This document shows, one piece after another, positions 1-9,888 of a stretch of DNA of 64,000 nucleotides. A program made the position numbers and the translations under genes. Position 1 is the first letter of the stretch, and each line of letters starts with the position of its first letter. Source of the DNA: Lotus japonicus. Taxonomy: Eukaryota > Streptophyta > Magnoliopsida > Fabales > Fabaceae. Under the pieces are notes generated by a model. It worked only from the letters and a program-made list of their open reading frames with translations. It was not told the DNA's origin and searched no databases. Where the stretch lies: assembly GCF_012489685.1 (NCBI RefSeq), contig NC_080046.1, positions 20,707,304-20,771,303 on the forward strand. Reading direction: 5' to 3'.

Positions 1-930
1 GAAGTAATAAAATGAGAATGATAAAATGGTGGTGGTGGTGGTGGTGGGTACAATAGAAGTGGTGTGATGTTCATGTTAAGAGGAGGCGAAGAGGGACCAG
101 AATGGAGTAACTTCTTTCTTCCGTTACCTCCTGGTCTGCTGAACTCAATAGCAACCGGTTTGCCATGAATTTCCTTCCCATTCATCTGTTTCAAAGCCAT
201 CTCTGCGTCTCTTGTGTCAAAGAACTCAACAAATCTCTGCTTCTTTTTCCATGGTGTATCTCTCAGTTCCTTTATGGCACCTGTAAGTAAATTATATCAC
301 AAAAAGAGTGAAATAGAAAGTAGAATGAGATAGAGACATTTCAACATTTCAAAATCAAACATGCATGCAATTACCGAAAGGTTCAAAAACTCGTCGAAGA
401 TTCTGAGTGGACACGTCGGGAGACAACTTGAAAACGACGAGGGTTCCTTGGTTGTGAGCGTCGGGGAGGGCGGCACTGGGGGTGGGGACGACGTAGTGGG
501 CCCACACAGCGCGGCCGGCGATGAGGCCTGCAGGCGGCGGATGCACGGCGGTGTAGTAATATAAGTGAGGGTGGTGGCTGAAGAAGGAGGCGCAGTGCAT
601 GTGAAGGGTGCGGATGGCGGTGAAGGCGGCCTCGGCGTGGCGGAGGTCGTAGAAATGGACGGTGACAATGCCGTGACGGAGGTGCTCCATCTGGACGGCC
701 CTGACGTCGCCGAACGGCTCAAGGTCTCTACGTAGGGCGGACTCGGTGGTTAAGGGGACAGGGGTGAGGAGGAGGGAGCGGGTGGGGGAGGTTGACAACT
801 TCGCCGGAGGGGTGACGGCGAGGGGTATGATAGGAATGTGGTTAGTGTTAGTGTTAGTGGGTGTGAACTCTTTGGCTTTGGGGTCTAAGGTTGTTCCGGC
901 GGAGACAGTGGTGGTTTGTTCTTCTTCCAT
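1..930 (-). CDS. TEL: TERMINAL EAR1-like / Mei2-like RNA-binding protein, 5' part (two exons, cut by window edge)
   Basis: Exon 1 is 930-375 (ATG at 930-928, context acaATGG) and exon 2 is 282 down past base 1; a 92-nt GT-AG intron lies between and the frame is kept across it (codon for Gly186 is split). Residues about 51-145 form a first RRM (RSLLLTPVP, FGDVRAVQM, VTVHFYDLRHAEAA, GRAVWAHYVVP). A second starts near 162 (GTLVVFKLSP, RRVFEPFG) and continues in exon 2 with RFVEFFDTRDAEMALKQMNG and IEFSRPGG. These are hallmark sequences of the plant TE1/TEL branch of Mei2-like proteins, known to act in meristems on leaf initiation and plastochron. A GGT run at 30-48 encodes a proline stretch after RRM2. 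The Mei2-type RRM3 lies outside the window. Family assignment is firm; which paralogue it is cannot be told. Confidence 0.9.
283..374 (-). other. Intron 1 of the TEL-like gene
   Basis: The donor GTAATT follows exon base 375 and the acceptor TTACTTACAG ends at 283 (minus strand). Removing the 92 nt joins EPFG to AIKELRDTP in one frame and continues RRM2. The intron interrupts the second RRM. Confidence 0.85.
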
Positions 931-1048
931 TGTTCCCACAATCTGGCTATAGCTATTCTTCTTTCTAATCACTGTGTGAGACAGTGAGAAACAGAGGTAC
1001 TTGCAGAGGAGCAGGGTATTAGTGCGCGGTTCTCTAAATAAATGTGAA

Positions 1049-1070
1049 ATATATATATATATATATATAT
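1049..1070 (-). promoter_or_regulatory. (AT)11 microsatellite in the probable TATA region of the TEL-like gene
   Basis: Eleven AT units lie about 120-140 bp upstream of the ATG on the minus strand. No other TATA-like sequence is nearer, so the repeat may serve as the TATA region and give a 5' leader of roughly 90 nt. The role is inferred from position only. Confidence 0.4.
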
Positions 1071-1465
1071 CTCTTGTTGTGGTGTGTTTTTGTGTATGGT
1101 TGTGTGTGTCAATGTGGCTCAATAGGTATATGTCTCTTGACTGTTGTGTCGCAAAGATCAGAAAAGATTAATGGAAAAGGTTGAGGATCGATCATCTCTC
1201 CTATTATGAAAAGGAAAAGGTTTCATTCAAGGTCATTGCTACTATACCACAAGACTTAGTTTAGATATGATATATGTAATTATATGGATCAATTAAAATC
1301 GACTAGGTGGCATTAATTTTTTTTGGTTTTATTTGTTTTGGAACAACTGAAAAAGGAAATTAATTAAGTTAACACAAGGTAAATCAATTATGGTTTGGAA
1401 TGGTCAGACTTGAATGACTAATGGATGGTCTTTCACCTTTCACCTTTTCGCAAAGTTTTGAAACT
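1071..1465. other. Upstream region of the TEL-like gene, no gene seen
   Basis: AT-rich non-coding DNA between the AT repeat and the MITE. It is probably the distal promoter of the TEL-like gene. No ORF, RNA gene or repeat unit was recognised. Confidence 0.5.
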
Positions 1466-1474
1466 TCAAGTTTA

Positions 1475-2017
1475 GGCTTAATTGCAACTTTGGTCCCCGA
1501 CGTTTACCAATGCCATGATTTTGGTTCCTCACCTAATTTAATTACATGGATGGTCCCCGACGTTGTAGGTCGTGTGCAACGTTAGTCCTACCGTTTATTT
1601 CTTAATAGAGGAGACTTACGTGGACGTCTAGTTGGAGAGAGAAAGAAGGTATGAGGAGAGAGGGAAGCACGTGAGTATCACGTGAACTCACGTGAACCTT
1701 ATATGAACCCATTATACCCAAATCTGAAAACCTAGGGATCTAATTCGTGTTACCTTCTTCGTTCTAGAGAGGTCAGGGGTTTGGGTATAATGGGTTCAGA
1801 TAAGGGTCACGTGATACTCACGTGCTTCCCTCTCTCCTCATACCTCCTTTCTCTCTCCAACTAGACGTCCACGTAAGTCTCCACTATTAAGAAATAAACA
1901 GTAGGACTAACGTTGCACATGACCTACAACGTCGAGTACCATCCATGTAATTAAATTAGGTGGGGGACCAAAATCGTGGCATTGGTAAACGTCGGGGACC
2001 AAAGTTGCAATTAAGCC
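1475..2017. mobile_element. MULE-type MITE, near-perfect long inverted repeat, 9-bp TSD
   Basis: The 543-bp element starts GGCTTAATTGCAACTTTGG and ends with its reverse complement. The arms (about 1475-1721 and 1779-2017) pair almost throughout, leaving a loop of roughly 57 bp. Each arm carries GGTCCCCGACG, CACGTGAGTATCACGTGA and GAACCCATTATACCCAAA type blocks. It is flanked by a perfect 9-bp duplication TCAAGTTTA (1466-1474 and 2018-2026), the size made by Mutator-like transposases. No transposase is encoded. It sits about 545 bp upstream of the TEL-like start codon. Confidence 0.92.
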
Positions 2018-2026
2018 TCAAGTTTA

Positions 2027-2529
2027 TCTTCCATGAAAAGCTTGAAAGTTGAAGCTCTGTTGCAAGTGGTTTCTCCCATTTTGTGCTGAGGTTCCTCTGA
2101 CGACTCAGGTACCTTGTTTTTGTCGTCTCACATTTTCCCCTTCTTCTCTCTTCTCTCCCCCATGGTTGTCGTTCTAGTGATCGTTGCGTTTTTCAGTTTA
2201 CTGTTTTGTCTCAATTGCTGGTTTCCATTTACATTTCGTAATCGTTTTTATTTTTTCTTTTGTCTCTGTTTGCGCGAACCTTTTGTCGCCTACATTATCG
2301 CTTCACTTCCATTATCTAACTACAATTACATGCTTAGTGGTTTTCTATGTTTCTGGGTGGGAAAAGGATATTATGAGTGTTGATGTTAGTCATTTTGTGT
2401 TGCATGTTGTTATTTTCATGGTGTTGTGCGATTATTATTTTCTTGTGCTAAAATGGCAACATATGAAAACAAAAAGTGCAATCTTTGTTGTTAATGGCAG
2501 CCTTATTTTTACTTTTTACATAGAAATTA
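2027..2529. other. Unassigned AT-rich interval
   Basis: T-rich sequence with a fortuitous open frame (2184-2645, +) of low-complexity Phe/Leu/Val-rich translation. No recognisable gene, RNA or repeat family was seen. Confidence 0.4.
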
Positions 2530-2982
2530 TGATATTGTCTAAAGAAGCAGAGCAAGAAGCTGATAAGAAGACAAATTCTACAATGAGGAGAATAGTCAAA
2601 GCTACAATGCAGACTACACTAGAAAAGAAGTATCAAATCTGCTAGCTTGTCAAGTCAAAGGAAGTAAAGGAAAGTTCAAGATTCAACATGGTCCACGCAA
2701 GAAAGTCAAAGCATCAAGATCATCAAGTGCAAAAAGAGTCAAAGTTACAAAGCAGACGATACCAGTAAGGAAAGTCAACTCAGCTAGATAGTCTAAAGAA
2801 AGAGAAAAGAAGAAAGATAAAGAAAGAAGAAGCTCATTCAAGAGAAGAATGATCAAGATGCAATATAGTCTATACAAGAAGAGTCAACATCAATACCACC
2901 TTGGAAGAAGAATCAAAGCTTCGAATCAATTCATGTAAAGATCAGCTCAAGCTATCAGATCGTCTGAAGAGAAGACAACACT
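2530..2982 (+). repeat. Left piece of an old Sirevirus-like LTR remnant (R0)
   Basis: A purine-rich tract (repeated AAAGTCAA, AGAAGA, TCAAGAT) that reads like the U3 of a plant Sirevirus LTR, possibly starting TGATATTGTC at 2530. It ends where gypsy LTR G0 begins. The tract at 38929 has the same style and could be its continuation. No terminal match was found, so the assignment is inference. Confidence 0.4.
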
Positions 2983-3978
2983 TGTAACACCCTGATTTCT
3001 CGAGTGTCACACAGTAACCAATCACATGTATATTCGTAAAGAATTTTCGTCGATTCAATTATTAATCTTCAATTAATGACAAAGTTCAATTATTGCGAAG
3101 CTCTTAAAAAGCTTACGACTTAAACTTGCGGAATAAATAAAACATACAACTCGGAATAAAGCAACTATTTAATTAAAAGCAATAAATAATCCAACAGTAC
3201 AAAAGTTGAAACCTCGGGCTAAAGCCCTAAACCAAAATATCCATAATCTCTGAAAATGAAACAAATAAATGATAGTTCAGAACTACGTGTCACTCGATCC
3301 CCAACAAGACAAACATCAATCACTCCTCGAGCCACCCGCATTGTCTCTTCTTTGACGGAGCGCCGGCATCAGGATCTGGAAGTGACTCTAGAGGCAGGAC
3401 TAGAAAGTCACCAATACGCCCCCACCAGGCTGGTACCTCATGCGCTCGTGAAGTCCCCACCGCTCTGTCACCAACCCTTGGAGCTTCAGCTCGAATGTTC
3501 TCCGGAAGATTAGGCCATGCAACCACTGGCCGAGACTCCGCAGTCGTCTCCTCAGAAGGATCTGTCTCCCCCGATGAAACGCTAGACTCTTCGTCCTTCG
3601 GACAGTGGAATCTTGCCGGTGGATAGGGCATCTCAATAATCCCTCCGCGTATCAACTGCTCCTCCACAATGTTGCCTTGCTTGTCTCGTCCTGTAAGTGC
3701 CACATCGCCGACGTAAATCTTGCAAACTCCGGACGCGTCGGCCATCCAGACTCGATCGTCATCTTGATCATGTAGTCTCATCACCCAGGAGTGGGCATGA
3801 ACCGTAGTCTGGGTCAGTGCCATCTACCCCCCCCAAATAAACACATAGCAAACATTGCAAGGGTCAGATCTCATGTTCACATATAGCAAGATCGTATATC
3901 ACATAAATAATAAGATTTAAATGGAAAATCTTTAAGTCTCATCTCAGTCAGTCACCTAAGTTCAGTTAGACTAACGTC
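2983..3978 (-). repeat. Partial Ty3/gypsy LTR (G0), minus orientation, broken by element A
   Basis: It begins TGTAACACCCTGATTTC, the reverse complement of a gypsy LTR 3' end of the GGGTGTTACA type also seen in G1 and G2. It is cut at 3978, where copia element A starts. The other half was not found, and was probably lost in the A-D junction deletion. The flank ACACT (2978-2982) may be its TSD; a partial match lies at 38926-38930. Confidence 0.6.
3320..3823 (-). CDS. ORF inside gypsy LTR G0, unknown function (167 aa)
   Basis: ATG at 3823, stop at 3320. The first 60 residues include WVMRLHDQDDDRVWMADASG and KIYVGDVALTGRDKQGNI. The middle is Ser/Glu-rich (SSVSSGETDPSEETT) and the tail ends KKRQCGWLEE. 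I do not recognise the family. It lies about 340 bp from the 3' end of the LTR in sense orientation; G2 carries an open frame with a similar SSSEEEDPSEE segment in a comparable place. It could be a retrotransposon accessory ORF or a chance frame in GC-richer LTR sequence. Confidence 0.35.
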   Translation of the reverse strand: MALTQTTVHAHSWVMRLHDQDDDRVWMADASGVCKIYVGDVALTGRDKQGNIVEEQLIRGGIIEMPYPPARFHCPKDEESSVSSGETDPSEETTAESRPVVAWPNLPENIRAEAPRVGDRAVGTSRAHEVPAWWGRIGDFLVLPLESLPDPDAGAPSKKRQCGWLEE

Positions 3979-5185
3979 TGTAAGATCAAGTTTTGATCTA
4001 GTAGTACAACTCTATGTTTTGATGATTACAAGTTAACCTTTTGATATGAACAATTGTGGTACTCTAACGTGTTTTTCTGAGTGTGCTATTTACAGGCTCT
4101 GACCTCAACTCAATCTCACACAAATCAGAAGCACTGTGTATAAAGAGCAACCCAAGCAACGCTTTCGCATTCACCATGTTCAATATGAACAGTGGAAAAG
4201 CTTCAGAAGTTCTGAAGTTATACAAACTCTGATGTGGACTCAGTCACTAGAAGTTCTGAAGATCCAGAAAGTCTGATAACCAAGAAACACTGAAGGCTCA
4301 GATATTCTGATGGTGTAGAAGACTCTGAAGATCCAGAAGCTGATTAGTGAAATTCTGTTGTCCAGAAGCAAGATACTCTGAAGACCATGTTCTTCCCTCT
4401 GAGTTCAGAATCAGAAGAAACAATGGTCAGAGGATCTGGGCTTTCCCTCTGACTCTGATCAACCGGCTTCACAAGTTCCAATATGAAGCATTCCCCTGAT
4501 CAGAAGTCTCCTAGGTTTAAAGGTCAAGTCGCTATCCAAGTACAAAAGCAACTGTACCTTCCTGACGACCTACCTAACAGTCTCAGACACAGCAGAAGCT
4601 GGATTTTCCAGAACTGCCCTCCAACGGTAGCATTTCCCATGCAACGCTCAACCCTAATCTTTGGAGTATATAAAGAGGCTGAAGACTGAAAGAAGCGGCC
4701 AGAAGCATTCACATACGCGCAGGACAAACTTAAATTCTTCTAAGCTTTCTTTCATCTGAAATTCATTGAGTTTACTATTAGCTTTTTAGAAGCAAATCTC
4801 TTGTAAACAATTCTTTGATAAACAGTTTGTTTAGTTCCTTTAGGAGATCAAGGCTGATCGGATCCTAGAGAAGACTAAGAGAGTGAATCTTAGTGTGAGC
4901 TAAGTCAGTGTAATTGTTAGTCACTTGTAGGTTTCAAGTGCAGTTGTAACTCTTACCTGATTAGTGGATTGCCTTCATTCTAAGAAGGAAGAAATCACCT
5001 TAACGGGTGGACTGGAGTAGCTTGAGTGATTTATCAAGTGAACCAGGATAAAATCCTTGTGTGCTTTTCTATCTCTTATCTTTAGCACTTAAGTTCTCGA
5101 AAGATTTGTCAAAATCTTTAAGGTGGAAGTTTTATACTGAAAACGTTATTCAAACCCCCCCTTTCTACCGTTTTTCATACCTTCA
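3979..5185 (+). repeat. 5' LTR of element A
   Basis: 1207 bp, starting TGTAAGATCAAG and ending CATACCTTCA, directly followed by the primer binding site. U3 is packed with inverted CAGAAG/CTCTGA motifs. It differs from B-D in the TATA area (TATATAAA) and just after it. Confidence 0.95.
4667..4674 (+). promoter_or_regulatory. TATA box of element A LTR
   Basis: TATATAAAG in the same place as TATATATAG in the LTRs of B, C and D, after the conserved CAACCCTAATC..TTGGAG stretch. It marks the likely U3/R area. Confidence 0.7.
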
Positions 5186-5187
5186 AT

Positions 5188-5199
5188 TGGTATCAGAGC
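5188..5199 (+). other. Primer binding site, element A
   Basis: TGGTATCAGAGC, complementary to the 3' end of plant initiator Met-tRNA, two bases after the LTR end. It is standard for plant copia elements. Confidence 0.95.
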
Positions 5200-5257
5200 G
5201 CAAGTTCTGATTACCACACCTAACAGTGTTCAGTGATCCGGGCCGGTGTGAAAAACA

Positions 5258-6526
5258 ATGGCTGCCACCACCAGTGAAACTCAAAGAGATGGTTACAATG
5301 CAAAGCCTCCTATGTTCGACGGTCAAAGGTTCGAATATTGGAAAGATAGACTGGAAAGTTTCTTTCTGGGTTTCGATGCAGATCTCTGGGATATTATTGT
5401 GGATGGCTACGAGCGTCCAGTTGATGCAGATGGCAAGAAGATCCCAAGGTCAGAGATGACTGCAGATCAAAAGAAGCTGTACTCACAACATCACAAAGCA
5501 AGAGCAATTCTTCTAAGTGCTATTTCCTATGAAGAGTACCAGAAGATTACAGATCGTGAGTTTGCGAAAGGCATTTTCGAATCTCTGAAGATGTCTCATG
5601 AAGGAAACAAGAAGAGTCTGATGGTGACATTTGATGAATCAGAGTCAGAGGATGTTGACTCTGATGGTGAAGTCCAAGGACTCATGGCTATTGTCAAAGA
5701 CAAGGAAGCAGAGTCAAAGGGAGTTGTTGACTCTGACTCAGAATCAGAAGGAAATCCTAACTCAGACGATGAAAATGAGGTATTCGCTTCTTTCTCTACC
5801 TCTGAACTGAAACATGCATTGTCTGATATTATGGATAAGTATAACTCCTTATTGTCTAAGCATAAGAAGCTGAAAAAGAACTTATCTGTTGTTTCCAAGA
5901 CTCCTTCTGAACATGAGAAAATTATTTCTGATTTGAAAAATGATAATCATGCCTTGATCAATTCTAACTCTGTGCTTAAGAACCAGATTGCTAAGTTAGA
6001 AGAAATTGTTGCCTGTGATGCCTCTGATTGTAGAAATGAATCTAAGTATGAAAAGTCTTTTCAAAGATTCCTAGCTAAAAGCGTGGATAGAAGCTTAATG
6101 GCTTCAATGATCTATGGCGTAAGCAGAAATGGAATGCATGACATTGGCTATTCTAAACCAATTAGAAATGAGCCCTCTGTGTCTAAAGCTAAATCCTTGT
6201 ATGAATGCTTTGTTCCCTCTGGTACCATATTGCCTGATCTTGTACCTGCTAAAGTTGCTAAAAACCCTCTTAAAAAGGGATCCTTCTCTATGACTAAATA
6301 TCATGCAAATATTCCTTTAAAATATCATGTTGAGACACCCAAGGTGATCAGAACCTCTGGGGTAACTAACAAGAGAGGACCCAGAAAGTGGGTACCTAAG
6401 GACAAGATTATCTATGTTGCAGATATCCTTGATAGCTCCACTGAAACACCAATCATGGTATCTGGACAGTGGATGCTCGCGTCACATGACGGGAGAAAGG
6501 CGTATGTTCCGAGAGCTGAAACTTAA
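5258..6526 (+). pseudogene. gag of element A, internally deleted (422 aa, no zinc knuckle)
   Basis: Open from ATG 5258 to 6526. The N-terminal copia-gag region ([20 protein letters not shown]) and the acidic/coiled C-terminal half are present. At HEGNKK (about residue 117) it jumps to [13 protein letters not shown]. Compared with B, 642 bp (214 codons, in frame) are missing, including the central gag domain and the CCHC knuckle. Short A/G-rich similarity (ACAAGAAG versus ACGAAGAAG) flanks the join. It should yield a capsid-defective protein. Confidence 0.85.
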
Positions 6527-7008
6527 GCCTGGAGGCGAAGTTGGCTTTGGAGGAAATGAAAAGGGTAAAATTGTTGGTACTGGTACTATTTGTGTAGATA
6601 GTAGTCCATGCATTGATAATGTGTTATTGGTAGACGGCTTAACACATAACTTATTGTCTATAAGTCAGATAGCTGACAAGGGTTATGATGTTATATTCAA
6701 TCAAAAGTCCTGCCGGGCTGTAAGTCAAATCGATGGCTCTGTTCTGTTTAACAGCAAGAGGAAGAACAATATTTATAAGATCAGATTATCTGAGTTGGAG
6801 GCTCAGAATGTGAAGTGCCTTCTGTCTGTTAATGAAGAGCAGTGGGTATGACATAGACGGTTAGGGCATGCCAGTATGAGAAAGATTTCTCAGCTGAGCA
6901 AGCTAAACCTTGTCAGGGGCTTACCCAATCTGAAGTTCGCTTCAGACGCTCTTTGTGAAGCATGTCAGAAAGGCAAATTCACAAAAGTCCCTTTCAAGGC
7001 AAAGAATG
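6414..7008 (+). pseudogene. pol of element A, first part (protease, pre-integrase), with stop
   Basis: Read in the +1 frame relative to gag. It has the aspartic protease motif [12 protein letters not shown] and the gag-pre-integrase region. A TGA at 6849-6851 replaces the Trp codon before HRRLGHASM that the other copies have. Coding sequence then continues to 7008, where solo LTR G1 interrupts within the integrase zinc-binding area. Confidence 0.88.
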
Positions 7009-8599
7009 TGTAAGACCCAAGTTTTAAGCTTAGAATAAGTGGAAGAGATTTCCATTTACGATTAGGTTTGACGTATCGTGAACGGAAAACCTGAACAAGA
7101 GTTTATCGAATGGAATAAATTTATGAAGGAGAAAGTTCAGGAAAAGTCAAAGGATTGTATCGAAGTCGATTTAAGTTATAGCACGACTAATATTCGTTTT
7201 AAAACCTAGGACAAGAACCTTAGGAAATCAAACTGTGTTCCACCCTTGGAACACTGTAGGAATTTAGTCCAAAAATCTTCAGAGAAATGTTAGAACTTCT
7301 CTTTTTCCATATATCACAATCGTTTCGAGGCGAAACTCTAGAATCTACGAACGTCCGATTCCAATCATCGGAAGTTTGCCGAAACCAAAACCCTGGTATT
7401 TCAAAACCCTAGAATCACCCGACGATGAAGACTTTTTCTATTCAGAGCTTCAAATGAAGATTCTACACGCGTACACCCATTTCTCTCGATGATTTCAATC
7501 TTTCTTCAGAAGGAAGTTTTCTATTCCGACATCCGATGCAAAAAGTAACTTATCGGGTAAAATAGTTTTTACACCGACTTTGCATTAGTCACTTAAAATA
7601 CAAGGAGACCTCTGTTGAGTTTTGGTATTATGTCGCCAAAACCTATCTTAGAATTCATGGAGAATGAAGCCGGAAAAATCGGAATCGCGAAACTTTCGTT
7701 TTCCCGCGTTTTGCCGACCTCTATATATAGCATTAAAAACAAGCCTCGAAAACCAAAAATCATACCGATATTTCTTTGAAGAATTAGAAGATTCAGCGGG
7801 GAGAATATCGTGTCTAAAATACGTTGGAATCAGTAGGAAGAATGGGAAATCACTCTCATATTTTTATCTTAACTCTATGAGCAAAATCCTCCGATATCTA
7901 AACAAATCTGTACCGGTTTACAAAATATCTTCTCAAAATATCTGTTCATACTCATCCAATCTTGATAAATATCTATTCATACCTATCCAATCTTGATAAA
8001 TATCTATTCATACTTATCCGATCCTTGCTAAATATCTTCCATTTCATTCCCTATATATATATGTTGAAGCTTGAGACAAAACCTCACAAACACACACACA
8101 CAACACGCGGCCAAGAGGAGAGGAGGAGAAGAAGATTTTCTTGATTTCTTGCTTGATCGTTGATCCGACAGTTGCTACTTCAAGGTTTCGAGGTTCTTTT
8201 GAGGAATTTCCTGAAGAACTAGGAGCGGATTGTGAAGGAACCTTCGAAGATAATCCTGGAAATTGGCTAAGGTGAGGGCTTCTCACTGAATACTAGCTAA
8301 TGCTTTAGGTGTCGACGAATTCGACTTGATTTATTGTTTATGCACTTATTTGTGTTTGACTGAGAAATGTTTTCTGAGGCTACGGCTGACAATTGATAAT
8401 CATTTATCGCTTGAATTGTTTTGAGTTTGAATCACATGCTATGTGCTAAATGGTTAATCTAGGATGTGTGATATCTGCCCTATATGCTAAGTGTTATGTG
8501 GTTAACTTAGGTTGTGTTGATATATGAGCTATGATTGTTGGATTGTGCTAATTTAACTATGCTATTACACTTATATCTGTGATACTGAGGAGTGAGAAT
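7009..8599 (+). repeat. Gypsy solo LTR G1, left part
   Basis: It starts TGTAAGACCCAAG immediately after the TSD GAATG (7004-7008). The LTR is interrupted at 8599 by element B; the total without B is about 3664 bp. No gypsy gag or pol is present and both TSD copies survive, so this is a solo LTR. The long LTR and termini suggest a chromovirus of the Tekay/Del type (inference). A CA microsatellite lies near 8090-8105. Confidence 0.85.
7722..7729 (+). promoter_or_regulatory. TATA box of gypsy LTR G1
   Basis: TATATATAGC after CCGACCTC. The homologous LTR G2 keeps the same element at 55325-55332 on the minus strand, which supports a real promoter. Confidence 0.55.
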
Positions 8600-9816
8600 T
8601 GTAAGATCAAGTTTTGATCTAGTAGTACAACTCTATGTTTTGATGATTACAAGTTAACCTTTTGATATGAACAATTGTGGTACTCTAACGTGTTTTTCTG
8701 AGTGTGCTATTTACAGGCTCTGACCTCAACTCAATCTCACACAAATCAGAAGCACTGTGTATAAAGGGTAACCCAAGCAACGCTTTCGCATTCACCATGT
8801 TCAGTATGAACAGTGGAAAAGCTTCAGAAGTTCTGAAGCTATACAAACTCTGATGTGGACTCAGTCGCTAGAAGCTCTGAAGATCCAGAAGTTCTGATAA
8901 CCAAGAAACACTGAAGGTTCAGATGTTCTGATGGTGTAGAAGACTCTGAAGATCCAGAAGCTGAATAGTGGAAACTCTGAAGTCCAGAAGCAAGAAACTC
9001 TGAAGGCCATGTTCTTCCCTCTGAGTTCAGAATCAGAAGATACAATGGTCAGAGGATCTGTGCTTTCCCTCTGACTCTGATCAACCGGCTTCACAAGTTC
9101 CAATATGAAGTATTCCCTTGATCAGAAGTCTCCTAGGTTAAAAGGTCAAGTCGCTATCCAAGTACAAAAGCAAGTGTACCTTCCTGACGACCTACCTAAC
9201 GTTCTCAGCCACAGCAGAAGCTGGATTTTCCAGAACTGCCCTCCAACGGTAGCATTTCCCATGCAACGCTCAACCCTAATCCTTGGAGTATATATAGAGG
9301 CTGAAGATTGAAAGAAGTGGCTAGAAACAGAGAAAAAGAAATACACACGCGCAAGACATATTCAAAATATTCTAAGCTTTCTTTCATCTGAAATTCATTG
9401 TGTTTACTATTAGCTTTTTAGAAGCAAATCTCTTGTAAACATTTCTTTGATAAAATGTTTGTTTAGTTCCTTTAGGAGATCAAGGTTGATCGGATCCTAG
9501 AGAAGACTAAGAGAGTGAATCTTAGTGTGAGCTAAGTCAGTGTAATTGTTAGTCACTTGTAGGTTTCAAGTGCAGTTGTAACTCTTACCTGATTAGTGGA
9601 TTGCCTTCATTCTAAGAAGGAAGAAATCACCTTAACGGGTGGACTGGAGTAGCTTGAGTGATTTATCAAGTGAACCAGGATAAAATCCTTGTGTGCTTTT
9701 CTATCTCTTATCTTAAGCACTTAAGTTCTCGAAAGATTTGCCAAAATCTTTAAGGTGGAAGTTTTGTACTGAAAACGTTATTCAAACCCCCCCTTTCTAC
9801 CGTTTTCATACCTTCA
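8600..9816 (+). repeat. 5' LTR of element B
   Basis: 1217 bp, TGTAAGATCAAG to CATACCTTCA. A perfect palindrome at 8820-8840 has 10-bp arms AGCTTCAGAA around a central G. TATA box TATATATAG at 9289-9297. Confidence 0.96.
9289..9296 (+). promoter_or_regulatory. TATA box of element B LTR
   Basis: TATATATAGAGG after CCTTGGAG, conserved in C and D and shifted to TATATAAA in A. Confidence 0.7.
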
Positions 9817-9818
9817 AT

Positions 9819-9830
9819 TGGTATCAGAGC
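9819..9830 (+). other. Primer binding site, element B
   Basis: TGGTATCAGAGC, initiator Met-tRNA complement, two bases after the LTR. Confidence 0.95.
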
Positions 9831-9888
9831 GCAAGTTCTGATTACCACACCTAACAGTGTTCAGTGATCCGGGCCGGTGTGAAAAACA

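Noticed and set aside
2184..2645. Open frame of about 150 codons on the plus strand
   Set aside because: T-rich low-complexity translation with no domain. It spans the border of non-coding DNA and the LTR remnant.
7664..7996. 110-codon open frame in gypsy LTR G1
   Set aside because: It spans the LTR TATA box and a simple repeat. The corresponding part of G2 is not open, so it is a chance frame.
8820..8840. Heat-shock-element-like TTC/GAA array in the LTR
   Set aside because: Units are separated by one base instead of the two required by the HSE pattern, so it is better read as a simple palindrome.
8861..9103. Open frames on the minus strand of every copia LTR (80 and 68 codons), conserved across copies
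   Set aside because: They follow from the inverted CAGAAG/CTCTGA repeats of U3 and from LTR copy identity. They overlap each other in two frames and contain no independent coding signal.
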